Shown here: positions 50,050 to 61,980 of the stretch, one piece after another
Layout: each line of letters starts with the position of its first letter
How positions within the stretch are numbered: position 1 is the stretch's first letter
Assembly (NCBI GenBank): GCA_023213395.1
Contig: CM041465.1
Location: 195,059,741-195,123,740, forward strand
Direction of reading: 5' to 3'
DNA: 64,000 bases
Origin: Cycas panzhihuaensis
Lineage: Eukaryota > Cycadophyta
The notes under the pieces: generated by a model
Told to the model about the DNA's origin: nothing
Database searches by the model: none
What the model saw: the letters and a program-made list of their open reading frames with translations, nothing else
Program-made: the position numbers and the translations under genes

Positions 50050-51440
50050 AAGACAAAAAGATGAGTCCCAATGAGGGCTTCTTTACAATCTAGAGTCCCA
50101 AACTTATGAAAAGGCAAAAACATATAGAAAATGCTCAAAATCCATGAAAGAAGAGTTGTAATTCATTAATAAAAATAATACTTGGAAACTAGTTCAAGCT
50201 CCAAAAAGTAAGCCAACTATAGGTTGCAAATAAATGTTTAAGATCAAGGAGATATTAGATGGATCCATGGAACAGTATAAAGCTTGATTGGTAGCTAAAG
50301 GCTTCACCCATACCAAAGGAATAGATTATGAAGAATCCTTTGACCTAATTGCAAAGAAGATCACCATCAATATAGTCTTGGTATTAATAGTTGAATAATG
50401 ATTAAAGGTGCATCAGATGGATGTGAAAAGAGTCTTTTTTAAATGGAGAACCCACAAAAGAAGAATGCATGGAACAATCTCTAGGTAATGCTAATAGGTA
50501 ATGTTAAAGAAGGATAAGAGCATCTTGTTTATAAACTTAAGAAGGCATAGTATTTATTGAAATAGGCATGTCAATCATGGAATGAGGAAATTGATCTTCC
50601 TCTCAAACATGAGGGATTTATTAAAAGCAACTCAAACCCTAGCCTATACATCAAATAAGGTAAGGGTGATGAAATTATCATACTTGTGTTGTATGTAGAT
50701 GACCTTATTCTCATAGGAAGTGATGAGGAAAGCATCCAATCTACCAAAAGGATGCCTTTGAAATGGTAGACATGGGACTCCTACACTACTACTTTGGAGT
50801 GGAAGTCGATCAAAGGGCAACAAGCATATTCTTATCTTAAACAAAGTATACAAAAAGAATTCTACAAGAATTCAACAAGTCTAAATGCAAACCAGCAACC
50901 ACTCCAATGGAAACCAAGAATAAAATTACTACTAATGGAAGAGGAAAACTAGTGGATGCAACTTTATATAGGAAAATAATGGGTAGTTTAATATACATGA
51001 CTACCACTAGTTAAGATCTTGTCTTTGTAGTAAGATTAATTTCCTTATTCAGGGGAATACCTAAGGAATCTCATTGGCAGGCTATAAAAAGAATTATGAG
51101 ATATAGTAAAGGAACAATCAACCTTGGTCTAGAATGCTTAAGAAGTCATGACCTTAAACTAATAGGCTTCACAGACTCAGATTGAGAAGGAGAAGTAAAT
51201 AATAGGAAGTCTACTTCTAGATATTACTTTAGCCTAGGTTCAAGTATAATGTCTTGGAGCAACAAAAAATAATAAACAATGGTGCTCTCATCTACTAAAG
51301 CCAAATATAAAGTAGTAATTACAAACACCTATTAAGAAATCTGGCTTAAGAAGCTACTAGAAGAACTCAAGCACTCTAAACAACATCCCATACTAATCTT
51401 ATGTGACAATAAGAATGTAATCAAATTGAGTAAGTGACCC
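50050..51440 (+). pseudogene. C5 reverse transcriptase and RNase H
   Basis: RT shows MEQSL and, intact, LYVDDLILIGSDEES (about 50688-50735). RNase H shows DLVFVVRLISLFRGIPKESH, WQAIKRIMRYSKGTINLGLE, IGFTDSD and NRKSTSRYYFSLGS. It is truncated before the terminal KHI-HFI block. Confidence 0.85.
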
Positions 51441-51459
51441 CTCTCAAAGTGGTTTTATA

Positions 51460-52210
51460 AATTCAAGGAAACTTCATAAAAACCCAATGAGAAAATGATG
51501 TCAACCCAAGGGTACATAAGCTTACGAACCGATAAACTAAGAAGTCACCAAACTAAGGCTATGCAATAATAATTAGATTTCTACTAAACTATCTTGCCTA
51601 TTGGATCTCAATTCACATAGTCATGTCACAAACCTTATGTAGAAGTAATGGCCCAACAATCAAAATCAATAGGAAATTAACTAATATTCATGGGCACTAT
51701 CTCATAGTGTTGCACCTACAATTGGAAGCACTTATCTCACACCCTCAATAGTGATGCAAAGGTTTGTACAAGATGGGCCAAGGGGCACATAGACACAAAA
51801 GGAAAAGCAATCGATAACTTATGAAAAATCTCTTTATATGTTTCATTAGCAATGAGGAAAATATTTATACATAGTTCAGTAAGTTATGACAACCACATGT
51901 AATTCTTGGCAAGTTGTCATTGCTCAAAAATAATGTCTTAATCCAATTGCATGCTTGTGACTAGCAGTCAATAGTTTATTGGAAACTATTGAATTACTAC
52001 ATCATAGATGTAGATAACTCATGAGTTACAAAACTATAAAAAATATATATCAAAATCTTGCCATAATAAGCATTTTTCACATGACAAAAAGAATAACATT
52101 TTAAGACTAAGACTCACAACTTAGAATTCCCTTAGGCTTACAAAATTATCATGAAGACAAGAAAAGATAGTCAATTCGGAGGATGATGAGGACCAAAATG
52201 GGCCTCATCA
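51460..52210 (-). repeat. G5 3' LTR (left edge uncertain)
   Basis: The right edge is supported: on - TAGGGGGAAA (52211-52220, polypurine tract) is followed by TGATGAGGCCC. The left edge lies somewhere after C5 coding stops near 51440. The partner LTR would be outside the window. An inverted repeat ATGATGAGG/CCTCATCAT spans the terminus. Confidence 0.5.
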
Positions 52211-52220
52211 TTTCCCCCTA
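52211..52220 (-). promoter_or_regulatory. G5 polypurine tract
   Basis: On - it reads TAGGGGGAAA directly before the LTR start TGATGAGG. Confidence 0.65.
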
Positions 52221-54415
52221 CTTATCTTCCCTTCATCTCGAAGGGTTTCTACTAATCTTCCTCTTATTACTATCCTCTTGACCCTACTCTAGTTGGGGAA
52301 GAATCTGCACTTTGAACTCAAATGTTGAAGTTGGTACTAATCATCACAATCAAGCTTATTTCTACCTTAGGTTTAGAACATCAACATTCCTTAATGTCCA
52401 CTTGAGGATAGATTCCACAAACCACTCAAATGGAAGGAAAAGTCGAAATGTCTACCCTACCATCATCACTTCTAAAATGACATGAAGAGAAGATGTCCCT
52501 AAAACATGGTACCAATCCAATAGACTTGTACCACCTAGAGTTTGTATATTAACTAATCAAAAACTTAAACCAAACAAAAAACATGCCTTGGTAGCATGTT
52601 AGCTAATAATCCCCATGGTTCAATGATAAAATTCATCAACACTCCCCTGGGATATTTCTGTGCTCAAGGTTCTTTAGTTATGATTTTTTTTTTAACTCTT
52701 GAAATTCCTCCTCTTTAATTTATGACTGTGAGGCAACCCCTTCCTAAAATCCTCCTAATGCCTTTGTAAATAGATTTATAGTGATTCAAATTTCATGCTC
52801 TCGAACCACTATCTTTTCATCCCTATAATTTCTAATAAATTATTATGAATCTCCCTTAATAAAACATGGAAATTGAAGATAACAAAGATCACATAGATAA
52901 TACCTTCTTAAATTATCTTAAAGTTGGAGATTTTCATTGATTATATATCTTGAATTTGGTTTTTCCCTTATTGTAATCTTCAGTAGGTCACTTTCCTTAT
53001 CTTCTACATTCACCCCTTTGCCAACAACCCATTAAATTCTTCTCTTTATAGTTTGGTGTTGGACCTCTAAATTTTCCTTTTTGCTGGGAGTAACTTCTTA
53101 TTTATGTCTCTCTTTCATTACTTCCTTAGAACATCTCCTCTTTTAGCATGGGTGGATATCTCTCCCAGGTGAACTCCACATCTATCCAGCTTCATCCATT
53201 CTAGGGCCACAACTACAATCTCTCCTGCAAATGATTCTCACCACATCTTATCTATATATGTTTCCTTCTTGGCCTAATTTATATATGTTTTGACCTTAGC
53301 TACATTCCCACCTTTCTCTCTACTCACCAATTTGTAAAATCAATTACCTTTATGCTCACAAAGTTAATCATAAAATTATACAATTCATTCCTTTTTTATT
53401 GTTGATTTCCTCATATAATCATGCAATATATCACCTCTATGCTTATTGAGTTGCTTACAATTCATCACCTCTATGGTTACTCTTCTTAATAAGAAATATA
53501 CAACTCTGGTTTGAGTTTTCCTCCTTGCAACAAGTCTCCTTCGAGCCTAATACCTTTTTCTATCTTTAACATGCTTTGATTTGATGGGGCCTTTCTATTA
53601 GTATCATGATGCCTCACCCCCCAACCCCCCCTCACCTCAACAACATCAAATTGCTTACCTTCTATAACCACACATGTAATAATACAATGGCAAATAACCT
53701 AGATAGGGTTATTTATAACATCCTTAAATGATATATTTTTCTCCCTTCTACTTAAACCAATGACTACTTTAATTAGGGGTATAATAAAAAATTAAATATT
53801 TCCCTTATACAACATGATTTTAATATGGTCATCTTCATAAGGTAGCATAAATTAGTAATAGATTAATTTGAATATTTGTTGACTTCTTACTTATGTAGAA
53901 ACAATGAATTATCTTGAATGATCATAATTAACATATAGTCTAAATAGCACAAATTCGTTGGATTGTGTTGAAATCTTCTCTTATAGATATATGTCATTCT
54001 GATGTGGAAAGATTAAATAGGAGCCCATGTGCTTTGTAATGTTTTGGCCTCATGTTGAAGATTAACAGGGCCTTTTCTTTTATGTTGAGGATGAAGGAGA
54101 GGACACTTGCATACCATGTTGCATGAATATTTTGTGCTTTGATTTTTTTCTTATTTTTCCTTCTTGTTATTATATTTTTTATACATACAAATTAGTCCTT
54201 CCTAGGTGAACTTCAGGAGGTAGTTAATCAAATAAAATTAAAAGTAGAAAAACTCCTACATCTAAGGGCATTAAGTAAACAACTACAAAGTATTTTGAGC
54301 TTTTCTCATTTTCACAAGTACAAAAGAAAACTAAGTATCCTATTAGTTGGCTGCAATGACTAGCCATATCCATGATAGAAAAGATTTTTCCTATACCAAC
54401 TAGAGACTAACTTAT
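52221..54415 (-). other. G5 region between pol and 3' LTR
   Basis: These 2.2 kb have no recognised gene. Athila/Tat gypsy elements commonly have a long region here, sometimes with an envelope-like frame. I see only short frames, such as 53486-53671 (-), and no membrane or signal pattern that I would call. Confidence 0.5.
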
Positions 54416-55245
54416 TTTTACATTTTTTGGATAAACTCTTCTTGAGTGAATGGTCAATGATATAACTTGAGTATATATCTATTTATAAGAATATGTTGCT
54501 TAGGAGTGTCTATCATTTAAATCTTGACAACATCATTGTTGTAAGCCTATAACACTATAAAATCCTAGCCAATAGTCTTGTAATTTACCAAGAGAAACTT
54601 CATAGTAAGCTCCAAACAATAATGCCAATCACTCAGTGCAAACTTCCTTTCTTTTATAAAGTTGTCATGCCATTGCTTTCATCACTACTAGACCACTCTT
54701 ATTTGTTGAATTACTTGTTTTTTAATCTCATCGAGCTCATGAATGTCCATGATTTATTGCTACTACCCCTTCATCATATACATGTCCAATTTTGCTACCA
54801 TATGTCGAGTTTTGATTTTTGGCTCAATCAACATGACTACATACTTTCCATACACCAATTTGAATATGGTGCAACCAATTATTATCTTCCACATCACACA
54901 ATATTCCCATAATATTTCAGGCAATCGCTCCCCCCAATCTCTCTAATGTAATCAGATAGTTTTTATTATGATTTTTTCTAATTCTTATTTTGCTACCTAT
55001 GCCTATCCATTGGCTTCTGAGTAGTATGGTATCCATTTGACATGTCTGACTTGGTACTCCTCTAATAATCCAACAATTACCTAGGTTAAAACAAGTTTGC
55101 CTCTATTGCTAACCAATTCACGAGGGGTTCTATATCTCATAAAAATTTCTTCATACAAAAGGATTACAACATTTTTGAATCATCATTTCAAAAGGATCTC
55201 ACCTTATCCCACTTAGTTACATAATCAATATATACAAGAATATGG
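54415..55245 (-). pseudogene. G5 gypsy integrase, C-terminal part
   Basis: On - it begins HHILVYIDYVTKWDKV, a gypsy integrase core block. It continues with IPYYSEANGQA-like sequence (about 55000), DWGERLPEILWEY and IFKLVYGK. The tail is WHDNFIKERKFALSDW, then the pol end near 54415. It is the direct continuation of the integrase part that stops at 61094, so the DNA between is an insertion block. Confidence 0.8.
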
Positions 55246-57150
55246 TGGCGTCCTTTGTTTTTCAACCAAGGTTTTGAAGTCAACAAAATATTCAAAGGCA
55301 TTTGATTTAAACTTGATAAAATAGAGCGAAGTCTTTTTAGTGAAGTCATTAATGAAAGTCATGAATTACCTTATAACACCTAATGAAGGTACATCCATAA
55401 GTCTACATAAATCAATTGAAGAGGTCCTTGAGCCATATAGTTATTATTTAGAAAACTTTCTCTTTATTATTTCCCAAGTATGCATCATTCACAGATTTCT
55501 TTACCTGCTTCTATAGTGAGTAATCTAATAGCCATATCTATCCTTTTCATCAATGCTAAAATGTTATAGTTTACATGGCTAAACCTCTTATGCCATATTT
55601 CACTATCAACATTGGTTGAGGCTTTCAAAGCATAAGTATATAATGGAGGAATAACTAGTTTGAATAATCTATCATTAGTCATTTATCCATTTGCTACAAC
55701 TATTTTATTCTTTAACTATCTTTGATTGTATATTCACCATTATCAAAGATGACCTTATAATGTTGCTACATCATCTGACCCACCAAGAGTAGGTTCTTCT
55801 TTAGAGTTGAAACATGTAACACATCATTAATACTTATTGTTTCTCCTAATTCAGTAATTATGGACACATTGCCCTTTTTAATAAATGCATAGATAGTATT
55901 ATCCCCAACATGATCTTTTCTTTCTTAGACTTACCAATTTCTTTGAAAATTTCTTCTTTGTGAGTTATGTGAGTTGAACATCTTGAGTCAATGTACCAAC
56001 TACCTTATTCCTCATTAGTTATAAGACTTGAAAGAAATAGTCTATTATTGTCTTTATCTTTAATTATTGTGTTGGCAGTCTGCCTTTGAATACTATCATT
56101 TTTTACGAAGTAATTTTCTTCTAAGTGTCCTATTTTATGGCAAAATGAACATTGGATAGTTCTTCTTTCTCTTTGGCTTTGACTTCTACCTCTAGAGGTT
56201 CCTCTTCCTCTAGAAGTTGCTCTACCTCTTTCAAAGTATTGGCCTTGACCTTGGCCTTAGAAATTCTTTTGTTCTTGTCCTTGATAGTTTTAGTTTGATC
56301 CTCGAAAACTTCCTTGACCTTAGAAGTTGCTTTATTCTTGATAGCTTTAGTTTGGTCCTCAAAATCTTCTTTGACCTTGGAAGATTCTTTGTGCTTGATA
56401 GATTTGTAAGCCTTGCCCTTAGTTTCTTCCTCTTCCTCTAGAGGATTGGTCCCTTCTCCTAGAACTTTATCTTTAAAAATTTTGTCTTATTCATGCCTTA
56501 GTGGCAAAGGCATGCTCAAGTGACTCATTGTCCCCTATTCTTTTCTTCAACAGCTAGGAGCATATCACTTAGTTGATTAATTCAAAGAGTATTAAAGTAT
56601 TTAGATACCTCAATACTAGTTTCCACCATTTCAAATCTCTTAATTTCTCTAACACATTTGAAAATCATTTCCATAATTCTTTGTTAACTTAACACTTCAC
56701 CTAAGGATCTCATTTGATTCACCAAGTCTTTCACCTTGGTGATGAACTCATTTACTCCTTCCCTAGGTGTCATCCTTAGATTTTTAAATTTACTTCTAAG
56801 TGTTTGTAACTTAGAGGATGTTTCTCCTTCATAAATCATCTTAAAGGTATCTCAAGCTTCCTTAGATGTTGTAGCTTCACTTACTTTAGGAAAAATATGA
56901 TCCTCTAAAGCATAGAATATAAGTGTTAATACCTCATTGTCCCTTTTGGCATTCTCCTTATAATTTTTTTTTCTATCATCGGTAGAAGTATTGTTGATTT
57001 CTTTATATCTCTTATTAACAAGCTCCCACATGTCTTTTGTAATGAAAATAGGCCTCATACGCCTACTCTAATTAAGAAAATTCGATCCATCGAACTTAGG
57101 TATAATAATATTCCCAAGATTTGTTACCATTATGAAAAGAGAAATGCCTT
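55245..57150 (-). pseudogene. C6: copia gag, protease and integrase N-terminus
   Basis: Gag starts near 57131 (MVTNLGNIIIPKFDGSNF) and includes LTLIFYALEDHIFPKV, TTSKEAWDTFKMIYEGE and VNEFITKVKDLVNQM. A knuckle near 56130 reads CSFCHKIGHLEEN, the last Cys being Asn. Protease traces include ISINDVLHVSTLKKNLLLV. The pre-integrase frame 55485-55682 has SEIWHKRFSHVNYNIL. Integrase begins with LQLI then VDL and runs to SNAFEYFVDFKTLVEK, where it meets G5. RT and RNase H are absent. Confidence 0.85.
56238..56410 (-). repeat. Short tandem repeats in C6 gag
   Basis: About three diverged units of roughly 60 bp share CTTGATAG(T/C)TTTAGTTTG and CTTGACCTT(A/G)GAAG. On - they give repeated Gly/Arg/Gln-rich pieces ahead of the zinc knuckle, an RNA-binding-like spacer. 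Confidence 0.7.
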
Positions 57151-59130
57151 GAAAAATGTAACCCAAAAAATATAAATATACTTGTGTCCTATCTACTTAA
57201 GGGGCTACTATTCTAGAATTCTAAGTTTTAGGATCTTCAAAGAAGTTTTTGGTTACTATCCTATCTAGTGGTGACTACCCACAAGTGATAAACCAAGGAC
57301 CCTATATACCGGTACATGAGTTTAACACTATATATACCTTAGTATGTGAGCTACTAAGAAGGTCAAAAACCCTTCTTATTTATAGATCCACCTACGTTAG
57401 ACTTATGCCTAACGACAGATCTAGCGGTGAGAACTTAAACAACCAAGGCATTCACCCCCTTTGGGTCTAGCCTAGTCTTTAATCATCAAAGAAAAATTTT
57501 CCACCTCAACTTGCCACCTAATACACCTTATAGCTAATGGTTTTCTCAATAAATTAGAGAAATATCAAAGGTGTGTATAGAGTGGCAACTTTAGGGGTCC
57601 TAATTGTTCCCCTTACAAGGCTGGTATAGATGTTGTAAGTTGGGGATTATCTTAATTAATGTTCCAAGTTAAAGGTGATTTTTAAGTGATCTCAATTACA
57701 AGTAATGTTCCTTTTAAAGAAAGAAAGCTAAAAATTGAAAGAAAATGAAAGGAAATAAAATGAAAAAGAAGGTTTAGAAAACTCTTTTGGAATACTTAAT
57801 CCAAGAAGAATCACCTCAACCTTTAAGGAGTACACCTACAAAAAAAATCAACCACAAGTACTTATAAGTCAAAAAAATAGATTACGATAGCTAACAAATG
57901 TTCAACAGCATGATGTAGCATCAATAAATCTTGAAAGAAACTAAAATCAGGTCTTCAAATTATAAGAAAAGGTTTAAAAAATGTCAAATAAATAGTCTAA
58001 GTTTAGTAGCTTATAACTCCTACAAAACATGCTCAAATTGGCTCTAAACTATATCCCTTTAAGTTAGCTTTCCAACGGTTCAAACGACACCTGATTTTGA
58101 CTCTTTATTGAAAAGTTATATAGGAAACAGTTATAGGTATTCTTGTAGGCTAGAAAAACATGAGGATTAGGCTTAAGCCCCCTTGAATCTTGGCCCCTAG
58201 TCACAAATCTGACATATGTGACCACCTGTTGTGACGACTAAGGGGCTGCAGACTTCAAATCATAATCAAATATAGCCTAATCCTTTTACAAATGCAAGAA
58301 TAATAAAAAACAACATATCAAATTTGAATTCCGCCCCTTTATGCTAAAAGTGAGGTCGTATGTGACCAAAACAAAGGGCTAATAGACCAAATTTTAACCA
58401 AAGATCAAATTCAACTTAATTTCACTAAATTTTATCAAAAATAATGTTAATAAAGGTAAAAAAATCAAATGGTAAAGTTACCATGAATCTTCACAGCCTG
58501 CACATGGACTTCGTGTGACTTTGGGCAGCCCATTAAATGGAACGAAGCTTAGATCTCTTCAGATATCAATTGTGCTTGTTGGGAATCACATATGTAGCCT
58601 ATGTCACCCTCTTCTGATGAGATTTAGAGCTCCAATGAAGAGAAATAATGTCAAACAAAATTATTAAAGCTCGTGGAGGTCAAACGGATATCTAGGGCTG
58701 CAAATAGGCAAATAAACTCAAAAGACTTCATGAAGATGCCTGCAATAGGATCTTGGCGCCACTAGAGAACTATTGCAACTAATAGAACTTTGTTTAGATG
58801 AGAGATATAGCTGCCACAAATAAACTAAGGTTGAAAAAAAGGCCAAATTGGAGCTTTTGAACCAAAAACAAAATCGTGAGTTGCATGGTCTACAACAGGC
58901 TTGAAACTTAACAAATATACATTAATACAAACTCACAAACACCAAAAGTAGAGTTAGATTGATTGAGTGCTATCAGATATTAAGAAAAATATAAACATGA
59001 GAATGGGGTGCCGTCATGAACAAATGGGCCTTCATTTCTCACTTGTTTCTCAAAAAAGAAAAACCAAACAAAGATATATATGTAATATAAATCAAATATT
59101 TATCACTACGTGCTTCGTAACGTGCTTTAA
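57151..59130 (-). other. Probable C6 leader; no gene seen
   Basis: There is no recognised coding sequence. Element D, of the same family, has about 3 kb upstream of its gag. The word TTTCCAACG occurs at 58068 here and at 30818 in D, and both leaders carry GGGGCT-type blocks, which weakly supports homology. No LTR or primer site was found to close the element. Confidence 0.4.
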
Positions 59131-59221
59131 TAGCAAATGATAGATAAACGGGAGTCAGAGGAAGTGAAATATTATAGCAAAGGATAATATTAAATAAAAT
59201 TCTAGCATAATGACCATGTTA

Positions 59222-59745
59222 AAGAACACAGGGTCTTACGGACCCTTGTATAAATAGGTAGGAATTGAATGGGAGTTGAACGTCTACCACTGACTAGTGT
59301 TTAAAAACATTATTAATAAAACCTATCACATGGTTAGGTCAGCTTTACAAAGTCTTATGCCATCGCACCCACCATATACCATTATCAAGCCAAATGGGAA
59401 TTATCCAATAATAATGAGAGTGAAAAGGCCAAGGCTTGAAGTAAAATATTCAATGAAGACACCCAGAGATAGTCCATTCATGTGCTGACAACTTGGCAGC
59501 TTAATGAGCACATGTATGGAGAATTTCAAGGACTTAACAAACAAGACATGAGTGATGAACTTGGAAAGGAGAAGGTGTATCAATGGCATCATAGTTATGA
59601 TATTCCTCCTCTAAATAGTAAGAGCCTTGAAATATGTGCAAAACATGTTGTTGCCTACTTTAAAGAATAAATTGAGCCTCAACTTCTTTGTGGGAAAAAT
59701 GTGTTGATTATTACTCATAGCATTTACAATTGACAGTGAAATTGT
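59222..59745 (+). pseudogene. Phosphoglycerate mutase (2,3-BPG-dependent type) pseudogene fragment
   Basis: The open frame 59482-59670 reads TWQLNEHMYGEFQGLNKQ, GKEKVYQWHHSYDIPP, SLEICAKHVVAYFKE, matching the family's blocks 'WQLNER-YG-LQGLNK', 'W RRSYDIPPP' and 'SLE...A VAYF'. Upstream, frames give NNESEKAKA and SKIFNEDT (about 59408-59460) and a worn TG...PL block (about 59230). A piece near 59141 (REESE-like, around GGGAGTCAGAG) may be the RHGES site. Downstream IEPQLLCGKNVLIITHS keeps the His of the second catalytic motif, then the match ends. The enzyme interconverts 3- and 2-phosphoglycerate. At least four stops or frameshifts occur and no intron is seen, as expected of a processed copy. 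Confidence 0.85.
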
Positions 59746-60760
59746 TGGGTGAAAATTTTAGCTTTTACAAAGTTTAATTTGAATTAAATAAAATTGAATT
59801 GTGGTTTGAAATCTTCTCTACCCCCAAGTGAGATGGTAATTGGTTACATGGACCCTAGCACATGACCAGTGGCTAAATGAATAAAGTGTTAATGATGTTT
59901 TTAATATGATTTTAATTTTTTATGAGGCACTATCACTTTTTTGAATATAAGTTTGTCATTTGGAGTCAGATTTAAGTGTCGTCAATTATGTTGGAAAGAG
60001 GATTCAGAGACGAATGCACCGACTAGTCATATGACATATTTAGGAGATTGCTTTATGGAGAACCATTGAGTTAAAAGTGAAAATTATTTTATGAGAGAGT
60101 TATTTAATAAATTTCATAAGTCACATCTTATGTTTTTTTTGCCAATTATTGGTACTTGTAAGCTGCATGGCAATTGCATGATTGTTTTAGGATAGTAGGT
60201 TGTGTGGCATCTTGAAGGGATCATTTAAGAGGCTTCAAGGATCATTGGAGATCTTGGAGATCTCAAAGTTTAAAACTCCAAACTATGATAGTGAAAGGCT
60301 TAAAGAGAGTAGTGTTTGAGGCTTCAAGTAGAATTGTCTGTTGATGAACTTGGAAAAAGGATTTAGGTAGAGAAGTTATTGTTGAATCCCATTTACAAGA
60401 AGTGGGATCCACTTTATACACTTACACTCAACTCATTTGGCTGGCCAAGTAGTTCAACCTATTCCCAAGATAGTATTGATAAATACTAACAGAATTATAT
60501 ATCCAAAGTAGTTTCTTATAGAATTGGCAGTTACAGCAGTTGGTTACCTATGCAATCTGATAGATGAAGCTTGCTTTATATAAATGTATGCAAGAATTAG
60601 TTAGTGCATCTTTGAGATATAGCTTATACAAAGGGGAGATTCCAGCATAGTTGGAGAAAGTAGATGGTGCTTATCTTATTTATAGAAAATTAATTATTCT
60701 TGACTTAGTGAAAGGGTATTACTCCTAATGTGTGTTGATGTGACATTAGTAATTAAACAT
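59746..60760 (+). other. Interior of a + strand LTR element; no gene seen
   Basis: This 1 kb between the mutase fragment and the polypurine tract has no motif or long frame. It leads into TATGGGGAGG (60761-60770) and the 3' LTR. The mutase fragment may thus be cargo of this element, or a neighbour. Confidence 0.4.
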
Positions 60761-60770
60761 TATGGGGAGG
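60761..60770 (+). promoter_or_regulatory. Polypurine tract of the + strand element
   Basis: TATGGGGAGG stands right before the LTR start TGTTAGAAG. Confidence 0.65.
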
Positions 60771-61093
60771 TGTTAGAAGTAATGTTTAATGTGGTGTGTT
60801 GAGGAATATTAGGAGACTCATTTAACTTATTTATTTAATATTCAATTAGTGTCATTAAGGTGTGTGCACGTACACACTTATCCATGTATCACCTTAGTGG
60901 TAGTTATAGCAATTCTCATGTATGATTGAACAATCGTGAGGTGACTATAAGTATGTATCCGTACCTATTACAATAATTCAAGATCATCATTTCCCATAAG
61001 CTTTATTATCTTTATGTGTTTATTCATACCTCATTCTTTCATTTATTTATTGTTTACAACTTTTATCACCTCATGCATTTGTGTTTTTCAACA
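60771..61093 (+). repeat. 3' LTR of an incomplete element (323 bp)
   Basis: It starts TGTTAGAAGTAATG and ends GTGTTTTTCAACA, with a TATAAGTA box at 60946-60953. Its right end joins G5 integrase cleanly (on -, CATATCCACCT). No 5' partner was found in the window. The block around the TATA box closely resembles that in the N1 LTR. Confidence 0.68.
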
Positions 61094-61980
61094 AGGTGGA
61101 TATGACTAACAAAGTTAATCCCCCACTTATCAAATGGCTCAACAACAATTAGATTTAGGGGCATCTACGAGGTCTTAGAAGGTTTCTTAGTCTTTTAACA
61201 TGAATCACACCTACAAATATATGACTTCACATCTTTATGTAATGAAAGCCAAACAATGGCCCATGTTCAAGATTTTATATATTATATATTTTGCTAAAAA
61301 ACGGCTTCTACAGGACTCATTATGTGCTGCTCTCAAGATATTGAAACATTCATCCTCTCGCACACACCTATGAAGAATGTTATTGAATCCAACCTTATAC
61401 AAATTCTCCTCAAGCCAAGTGTATGATGAACTAATTCTTTCTAATCTTTGCCATTAGTTCTTCAAAAATTAAGGTGGAATTACCCCAACATCCATGTAAT
61501 TTACAATATCAACAAACCATGATGTGTGTAGAGATTATGAACAAATGCTCATCTAGAAAAGAATCTTCCATTGGAGCACTGCCATCTAAGCTTCATACAA
61601 ACCTAGATAAGTGATCAATAATGATGTTTGCTTTTCCTAGCTTATCCACTATCAGAACATAAAAATCTTGTAATAATAATGATCAATAAACAAGTAATGA
61701 ATTGTTAGTGGCTTTATTCATGAAATACATAAAAATAGCATGATCATTGTAGACTACAAACTAAAAGCTACAAACATAATGCCAAAATTTATTCAATGCA
61801 AAAATGGCAACCAAACCTTCCTTATTTGTTACTGTGTAGTTGATCTCTACTCCATGAAATAACTTACTACTAAAATAGATGGGATGTTCCTTCCCAACAT
61901 TAAATTGTTACAACACTACTCCTAAAGTTGTATCTAAGGTGTCTATATATATATATGAAATGCCTTGCTCTAATCAAGCC
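61094..61980 (-). pseudogene. G5 RNase H end and integrase N-terminal part
   Basis: On - the zinc-binding region ends RCDSC then KTKKPSRTS and MPLNLIVVEPFDKWGINFV (about 61110-61210), the usual passage into the integrase core. Upstream pieces belong to RNase H. It is cut at 61094 and continues at 55245 in the integrase core. Confidence 0.8.

Larger units (their letters stand above)
47690..51440 (+). mobile_element. C5: Ty1/copia element, truncated at 3' end
   Basis: Gag, protease, integrase, RT and most of RNase H follow in copia order on +. No LTR pair is present. The coding stops near 51440, in RNase H just after LCDNKNVIKLSK, and the DNA then changes to the LTR of G5. The 3' end was therefore lost or lies outside. 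Domain remains are fuller than in C4 but still cut by stops. Confidence 0.85.

Noticed and set aside
54622-54946. 96- and 67-aa frames on +
   Set aside because: They are antisense to the G5 integrase tail (IFKLVYGK and neighbours on -).
59757-59790. TGTTGGGTGAAAATTTTAGC considered as an LTR start
   Set aside because: It resembles the N1 LTR only in the first nine bases, and no matching end or second copy was found.
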